The notes below the pieces were generated by a model, which was given only the letters and a program-made list of their open reading frames with translations, made no database searches and was not told the origin of the DNA. Shown one piece after another: positions 58,972-64,000 of a stretch of DNA of 64,000 bases (position 1 is the stretch's first letter; every line of letters begins with the position of its first letter). This stretch comes from JAZOXB01 sp040096185. GTDB taxonomy: Bacteria; Bacillota; Clostridia; Oscillospirales; Oscillospiraceae. The translations under genes and the position numbers were made by a program. Where the stretch lies: contig NZ_JBBMFF010000241.1 in assembly GCF_040096185.1 (NCBI RefSeq), positions 1 to 64,000 of the forward strand. Reading direction: 5' to 3'.

Positions 58972-61900
58972 TCATTTCAGCACGACGGAATCCTCACCGA
59001 GCAGGGCGCGCAGCTCCTGCAGCATATCGCCGCGCAGCCCGCACTGTGTGCCGCGGCGGACGCCCGTATCCGCAAAATACAGGACGGCCGCCACATTGCC
59101 GGGGAACATGTTGAGCGTGGCGCGGACCTTGCCGAACAGCGGCGACTGCTCCGACGGCAGGCGCAGATACAGCCGCGAGGCCTGCAGGACCGCCTGCTCC
59201 TGCGCAGCGGGGCGCGGCGCGGCGGCCATGGGCGGCGGAGCCTGCTTTGTGAAGGACTCAAGCGGGTCAAAGCGATTGACCACGAGCTGCGGGGCCTTTT
59301 CGTCGCGCACGGAGATGCGGCCCTCGGCTACGACGGCGGCGTTTTCCGTCAGCAGACTGCCGCTGCGTTCGAGCACGTTCGAGAACGTCAGCAGCTCCAT
59401 CGCCGCCGTGTCGTCCTCCAGTGTGACATAGGCCATCATGGATCCGTTGCGGGTCGTCTTGCGGCGGATCTCCTCGACCATGCCCGCGATGCGAACGTTC
59501 TGGCCGTCGTGGAAGAAGCCGTCGTTCTCTTCAAACGACTGCAGGATGCGCAGCACGGGCGTGACGCCCGCCGCGCGCAGCCGCGTGCGGTATTCGTCGA
59601 GCGGATGGCCGGAGAGATAGAGGCCGACCGTCTCCTTTTCCATCTGCATGAGCTCCGCCGGGCGCAGCGGGGGGAGCTTCGGCGCGGGAATCTCCGGCAT
59701 GCCGCCGTCCTCCGGGCCGAAGAGCTGCAGCTGCCCCTCGAGATTGCGGCGGTAGGTGTCCGCCGCGGCGTCGAGCACCATTTCGTAAATGGCCAGCATC
59801 TGCCCACGGCCCATGCCGAGGCCGTCCATCGCGCCGCATTTGATAAGGTTTTCCACGGCGCGCTTGTTGAGGTCCGAGCCCTGCATACGGCGGGCAAAGT
59901 CCTCCAGCGAGACAAAGCGGCCGTTTTCCGCGCGCTCTGCCATGACCTGCCGGATGAGGCCGCGGCCAATGTTCTTCACGGCCCCGAGGCCGAAGCGGAT
60001 GCCGTCCGGCTCCACGGTGAACTTATCCTCCGAGGCGTTGATGTCCGGGTGCAGCAGGCGGATGCCCATGTCGCGGCAGTCGGCGATGTATCCGGCTGTC
60101 TTCGTGGAGTTGTCCAGCACGGATGTCAGCAGCGCCGCCATATATTCGCGGGGATAGTGGCACTTGAGATAGGCCGTGTCATAGGTGACCTTGGCATAGC
60201 ATACGGCGTGCGCCTTGTTGAAGGCGTAGTTCGCGAAATCCAGAATTTCCTTGTAAATGGCCTCCGCCGCCGTCTCAGACACGCCGTTTGCGATCGCGCC
60301 GGGGATGCCGCGCGCGGCGTCACCGTGGACGAAGGTCTGCCGCTCGGCGATGATGACCTTTTCCTTCTTTTTGGAGATGGCGCGGCGCATGTTGTCCGCC
60401 TGCCCGAGGCTGTAGCCGCCGAGCTTGCGGAAGATCTCAATGACCTGCTCCTGATAGACGATGCAGCCGTAGGTCACGGCGAGGATCGGCTCGAGCTGCG
60501 GGCAGAGATAGGTGATGCGCTCCGGGTGGGATTTGTTTTCAATAAAGCGCGGGATGGAGTCCATGGGGCCCGGGCGGTAGAGGGCGACGATGGCGGTGAG
60601 GTCCTCGATGGACTGCGGCTTCATGTTGACACACACGCCCGTGATCCCGGCGGATTCCAGCTGGAAAACGCCCGCCGTCTTGCCATCACCCAGCATGGCG
60701 AACGTTGCAGCGTCGCCGTCCGGCAGCCGCTTGAGATCAAAGTCCGGCTCGCGGCGGCGGATGGCGCGGGCGGCGTCGTCGAGGATCGTCAGATTGCGCA
60801 GGCCGAGAAAGTCCATTTTGAGAAGGCCAAGCTCCTCGATGGTCGTCATGGTAAACTGCGTGACGATGGTCTCGTCGTTGCGCGCCAACGGCACATAGTC
60901 GCTGACGGGATTTGCCGTGATGACGACGCCTGCGGCGTGCGTCGAGGTGTTGCGGGGCATGCCCTCGAGGCCGCGCGCCGTGTCGACGAGCTTTTTGATG
61001 CGCTCGTCGCTCTCGACCATTGTGCGCAGCTGCGGCGAGATGCGCAGCGCCTCGTCGAGCGTCATGTGCGGCGTGGCGGGAATCTGCTTGGCCACGGCAT
61101 CCGTTTCGGCATACGTCAGGTTCATGACGCGGCCGACGTCGCGGATGGCGGCGCGGGCGGCCATGGTGCCGAACGTCACGATCTGTGCCACATGGTCCTT
61201 GCCGTATTTGCCCATGACGTAGTCGATGACCTCGCCGCGGCGGAGCTGGCAGAAGTCCGTATCGAAATCCGGCATGCTCACGCGCTCCGGGTTCAGAAAG
61301 CGTTCGAAGATAAGGTGATACTGCATGGGGTCCATCTCGGTGATGTGCATGCAGTAGGCTGCGATGGAGCCGGCGCCGGAGCCGCGCCCCGGCCCGACCG
61401 GGATGCCCTGCTCCTTGGCCCAGCGGATGAAATCCGCCACAATGAGATAATAGTCGACATAGCCCATCTTCTCCACGACGGACATCTCGTATTCCAGCCG
61501 CTCACGGTAGCCCGCAGGGGCATCCGGGTAGCGCTCACGGAAGCCCTCATCGCACATGCGGCGGAAATACGTCAGAGAATCGCTCCCGTCCGGGGGCGTG
61601 AAGGCGGGCAGATGATAGTGGTTGAATTCAAATTCGACCTTGCAGCGGTCGGCAATGCGCTGTGTGTTTTCCAGCGCCTCCGGCAGGGCGGGGAAGAGGG
61701 CGCGCATCTCGTCCTCGGACTTCAGGTAGAACTCCTGCGTCTCAAAGCGCATGCGGTTCGGGTCATCGAGCGTCTTGCCGGTCTGGATGCACAGCAGCAC
61801 ATCCTGCAGCTCACTGTCCTCGCGCGTGAGATAATGCGCGTCGTTCGTCGCCACGAGCGGAAGGCCCGTCTCCTGCGCGATGCGCAGCAGGCCGCGGTTG

Positions 61901-62454
61901 ACCTCACGCTGCTCCGGAATGCCGTGGTCCTGCAGCTCCAGATAGAAATGCTCCGGGCCGAAAATGCCGGAAAGCTCCAGCGCATAGGCCTTGGCTCCGT
62001 CATAGTCCCCGGCGCGCAGCCTGCGCGGGATCTCGCCCGCCAGACAGGCCGACAGAGCGATCAGACCCTCGCTGTGCTGCCGCAGCAGGGCGAGGTCTAC
62101 GCGGGGCTTGCCGTAAAAGCCCTGCAGGAACCCCATGGAGACCAGATAGCTCAGATTGCGGTAGCCCGTTTCGTTTTCGCACAGCAGGACCAGATGGCGC
62201 GCGTCATTGTCCACACCGTGGACGCGGTCTGCCATGGTGCGCGGTGCGACATAGACCTCGCAGCCGATGATGGGCTTGATGCCCTCGGCCTTTGCAGCAC
62301 GATAAAAGTCGATCACGCCGTACATGACGCCGTGATCGGTGATGGCCAGCGCAGTCTGGCCCAGCTCTTTGGCGCGCGCAGCAAGCCTGCCAATGCGGCA
62401 TGCGCCGTCGAGCAGACTGAATTCGCTGTGGACGTGAAGATGTACGAATGCCAT
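58972..62454 (-). CDS. dnaE: DNA polymerase III subunit alpha
   Basis: 1160 residues. PHP domain HLHVHSEFSLLDGAC, polymerase site MPDFDTDFC, GPGRGSGAGSIAAY, HhH and C-terminal OB-fold (VRIAGMVEEI). In Firmicutes DnaE acts with PolC on the lagging strand. 34 bases after whiA, probably the last gene of the murB-rapZ-whiA-dnaE run. Confidence 0.97.
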   Translation of the reverse strand: MAFVHLHVHSEFSLLDGACRIGRLAARAKELGQTALAITDHGVMYGVIDFYRAAKAEGIKPIIGCEVYVAPRTMADRVHGVDNDARHLVLLCENETGYRNLSYLVSMGFLQGFYGKPRVDLALLRQHSEGLIALSACLAGEIPRRLRAGDYDGAKAYALELSGIFGPEHFYLELQDHGIPEQREVNRGLLRIAQETGLPLVATNDAHYLTREDSELQDVLLCIQTGKTLDDPNRMRFETQEFYLKSEDEMRALFPALPEALENTQRIADRCKVEFEFNHYHLPAFTPPDGSDSLTYFRRMCDEGFRERYPDAPAGYRERLEYEMSVVEKMGYVDYYLIVADFIRWAKEQGIPVGPGRGSGAGSIAAYCMHITEMDPMQYHLIFERFLNPERVSMPDFDTDFCQLRRGEVIDYVMGKYGKDHVAQIVTFGTMAARAAIRDVGRVMNLTYAETDAVAKQIPATPHMTLDEALRISPQLRTMVESDERIKKLVDTARGLEGMPRNTSTHAAGVVITANPVSDYVPLARNDETIVTQFTMTTIEELGLLKMDFLGLRNLTILDDAARAIRRREPDFDLKRLPDGDAATFAMLGDGKTAGVFQLESAGITGVCVNMKPQSIEDLTAIVALYRPGPMDSIPRFIENKSHPERITYLCPQLEPILAVTYGCIVYQEQVIEIFRKLGGYSLGQADNMRRAISKKKEKVIIAERQTFVHGDAARGIPGAIANGVSETAAEAIYKEILDFANYAFNKAHAVCYAKVTYDTAYLKCHYPREYMAALLTSVLDNSTKTAGYIADCRDMGIRLLHPDINASEDKFTVEPDGIRFGLGAVKNIGRGLIRQVMAERAENGRFVSLEDFARRMQGSDLNKRAVENLIKCGAMDGLGMGRGQMLAIYEMVLDAAADTYRRNLEGQLQLFGPEDGGMPEIPAPKLPPLRPAELMQMEKETVGLYLSGHPLDEYRTRLRAAGVTPVLRILQSFEENDGFFHDGQNVRIAGMVEEIRRKTTRNGSMMAYVTLEDDTAAMELLTFSNVLERSGSLLTENAAVVAEGRISVRDEKAPQLVVNRFDPLESFTKQAPPPMAAAPRPAAQEQAVLQASRLYLRLPSEQSPLFGKVRATLNMFPGNVAAVLYFADTGVRRGTQCGLRGDMLQELRALLGEDSVVLK

Positions 62455-62488
62455 GAGGCAGCCTTCCTTTCTCGGAAAAGCGCGGCGG

Positions 62489-63418
62489 TCACGCCGGGCC
62501 TTCTTCGGTCGTCTCCGTGCCCTCTGCCGCCAGAGTCAGCAGCTTGCGCATGCGGTGGTTGACGGTGGACTTGCTGGTGGGCGGCTCGTGAAGCTCTGCC
62601 AGCTCGGAGAGCGTGGCCTCCGGGTGCTCGCGGCGCAGCAGGGCCGTCTGCAGGAGCTTTTCGGGCAGGGTATCCAGCCGCCCCTGTGCCTCGAGTGTGC
62701 GCAGCGCGGCAAGCTGCTCCTGCGCGGCGTCCACGGCCTTGGTGACGTTTGCGGTGTCGCAGTTCGTCTTGCGGTTGGCGTCGTTGCGCCAGTCCTTTTC
62801 AATCTTGGCCTGCATGACGGTCATGGCGCTGACCGGCGCGCCCATCAGGGCCAGCAGCTCCTCGATGGTCTCGCTCTGCTTGAAGTAGAGAATGCTGCTT
62901 CCCTTGCGCTCCGTCTGCTTCGGCGTCAGGCCCATCTCCAGCAGCAGCGTGCCCGTCTCGGCGCATACGCGCCGGTGCGAGGTGGAGAATTCCAGATGAT
63001 AGCGCTTGGCAGGGTCTGTGACGGAGCCGCCCGCCAGAAAGGCTCCGCGCAGGAAGGCGCGGCGGCAGCAGTCATTTTCCAGCAGGGCAAGATTCACATG
63101 CAGTGCAAGGCTCGATTCGGCGGAAAAGCCGCAGAGCGTGAAAACATGCGAGATTTTTTCCGGGTCCTCCAGCACGAGCACGCGCTTGCCCTGCGCCTCC
63201 GGCTCCGGCAGCGCGTCAAAGCGCAGGCCGAATCCGCGCTGCAGCAGGCGCGGCAGCCGCGCGGCGAATTCCGGATTCTCCGTGACGATGCGGATGCACG
63301 AGGCACTGAAATGATTGGCATACAGGAGTGCGCCTAGCATCTCGGCCAGCGCGCAGCATTTTGCGCCCGGTGCCGTGCGGCAGAGCTCCCGTTTCACGTT
63401 GGCGGAAAAGGAGATCAT
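62489..63418 (-). CDS. whiA: Sporulation/division regulator WhiA
   Basis: 309 residues. LAGLIDADG-like core (RRAFLRGAFLAGGSVTDP, YHLEFST), then the WhiA C-terminal helix-turn-helix (ATLSELAELHEPPTSKSTVN, HRMRKL). Affects cell division and chromosome segregation in Firmicutes. Overlaps the upstream gene by four bases. Confidence 0.95.
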   Translation of the reverse strand: MISFSANVKRELCRTAPGAKCCALAEMLGALLYANHFSASCIRIVTENPEFAARLPRLLQRGFGLRFDALPEPEAQGKRVLVLEDPEKISHVFTLCGFSAESSLALHVNLALLENDCCRRAFLRGAFLAGGSVTDPAKRYHLEFSTSHRRVCAETGTLLLEMGLTPKQTERKGSSILYFKQSETIEELLALMGAPVSAMTVMQAKIEKDWRNDANRKTNCDTANVTKAVDAAQEQLAALRTLEAQGRLDTLPEKLLQTALLRREHPEATLSELAELHEPPTSKSTVNHRMRKLLTLAAEGTETTEEGPA

Positions 63419-63795
63419 TCGTTTCCCTCCCGGCTCAGATCGCGGTGGAAGACCGTGACGGTATGGCCATGCTCCCGCAGCCCGGCGGCCAGAAATTCTG
63501 CGCCTACTACGGAGCGGTGACGGCCGCCCTTGCAGCCGACGCCGACGGTCATGTCGTTGCCCCAGCCGCGCTCGGCATACAGGTCCGCCTGCAGGAGCAG
63601 CATGGCCAGCGCGTAGTTCAGTACGGTGCGGCTCTGCTCATTGTGCAGGATAAAATCGCGCACAGGGGCGTCCTGACTGCATAGTTCACGCAGCTCAGGC
63701 TCCCAATAGGGATTTTTCAGGCAGCGCAGATCGAATACCTCGTCAGCCTCCGGCGCGCCGTAGCGAAAGCCGAAGGAAAATATCGTAAAGCTCAT
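63415..63795 (-). CDS. Stand-alone RapZ C-terminal domain protein
   Basis: 126 residues from ATG 63795. FSFGFRYGAPEADEVFDLRC, LKNPYWEPELREL, and VGVGCKGGRHRSVVGAEFLA match the C-terminal half of RapZ/YvcJ. The N-terminal P-loop kinase half is absent; the gene before it is murB. In E. coli this half binds GlmZ RNA and glucosamine-6-P. Position next to whiA is the usual one for rapZ, so this is a trimmed form. Confidence 0.9.
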   Translation of the reverse strand: MSFTIFSFGFRYGAPEADEVFDLRCLKNPYWEPELRELCSQDAPVRDFILHNEQSRTVLNYALAMLLLQADLYAERGWGNDMTVGVGCKGGRHRSVVGAEFLAAGLREHGHTVTVFHRDLSREGNE

Positions 63796-63802
63796 GTGTT
63801 CC

Positions 63803-64000
63803 TCAGTCCCAAAGGCGAATTTCCGGCTCGAGCCGGATGCCGCTGTGCTCCAGAACGCGCTGCTGCACTTGACGGAGCAGCTCCAGCACGTCTGCGGCGG
63901 TCGCGCCGCCGCGGTTGACAACAAAGCCCGCGTGTTTTTCCGAGACCTGCGCGCCGCCGACCGTCAGGCCCTTCAGCCCGGCAGACTCGATGAGCGCGGC
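63803..64000 (-). CDS. murB: UDP-N-acetylenolpyruvoylglucosamine reductase, C-terminal part
   Basis: 65 residues visible; the 5' part lies outside the window. AALIESAGLKGLTVGGAQVS, EKHAGFVVNRGGATAADVLE and GIRLEPEIRLWD are MurB C-terminal landmarks. Peptidoglycan precursor synthesis. Seven bases from the RapZ-CTD start. Confidence 0.93.
   Translation of the reverse strand, partial: AALIESAGLKGLTVGGAQVSEKHAGFVVNRGGATAADVLELLRQVQQRVLEHSGIRLEPEIRLWD

Noticed and set aside
59509..62562. Plus-strand open frame of about 1017 codons opposite dnaE
   Set aside because: Mirror of the dnaE coding frame; composition (Arg/Ala/His-rich) and lack of motifs mark it as artefact.

Overview
The window is GC-rich (about 60 % by eye), Gram-positive chromosomal DNA with strong Shine-Dalgarno sites, sigma-A promoters, SLH-domain surface proteins, WhiA, a manganese-type pyrophosphatase and Feo iron uptake. 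This fits a clostridial gut-type Firmicute, probably Oscillospirales/Oscillospiraceae. The taxonomic call is inference. I saw no rRNA, tRNA, CRISPR array or intact transposase.

Layout. 1-5.2 kb: the tail of an unidentified gene, plsX, a DUF308 membrane protein, a flavodoxin-like reductase, a TetR regulator, a tiny phage-like lysis cassette (XhlA-like, holin-like, amidase) and a NUDIX hydrolase. 5.3-6.9 kb: Mn-dependent pyrophosphatase with CBS/DRTGG domains. 7.2-17.8 kb: a surface block made of a 1817-residue secreted subtilase carrying a dockerin-like segment and two SLH-anchored proteins. 17.9-21.5 kb: a sugar nucleotidyltransferase, an AraC regulator and a membrane protein. 21.6-26.6 kb: an iron operon (feoA, feoA, feoB, FeoB-associated Cys-rich protein, DtxR-like regulator, DUF3793, flavodoxin) with four TTAG-N6-CTAA-type operators.

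27.9-49.5 kb is the most interesting part. It reads as one deoxyribonucleoside-catabolism superlocus. Salvage genes (tdk, deoD, deoB, cdd) and a nucleoside ABC importer (Bmp lipoprotein, ATPase, two permeases) are followed by udk, a DeoR-type regulator and a complete bacterial microcompartment (BMC) operon. That operon encodes iron ADH, PduL, an unknown protein, three BMC-P, CoA-acylating aldehyde dehydrogenase, a PduS/RnfC-like flavo-iron-sulfur protein, a PduT-like BMC-T, three near-identical BMC-H, two DeoC aldolases and TpiA. Inferred flux: nucleosides enter, are phosphorolysed, and deoxyribose-1-P becomes deoxyribose-5-P (DeoB). DeoC inside the shell splits this to glyceraldehyde-3-P and acetaldehyde. 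Acetaldehyde goes to acetyl-CoA and acetyl-P (ALDH, PduL) or ethanol (ADH), and the triose-P goes to glycolysis (TpiA). One DeoC carries a C-terminal four-cysteine 4Fe-4S-type motif, which I find unusual. Paired TGAGCGA repeats lie at the deoR promoter, the deoR stop codon and the BMC promoter. The udk-to-tpiA block is bracketed by inverted copies of a ~190-bp hairpin-rich, MITE-like element; a shorter third copy lies near 20.1 kb.

49.8-64 kb is housekeeping on the minus strand: pgsA, rimO, recX, recA, prmC, a DUF1385 gene, a two-component system, an integrin-like lipoprotein, dnaE, whiA, a stand-alone RapZ C-terminal domain and the end of murB.
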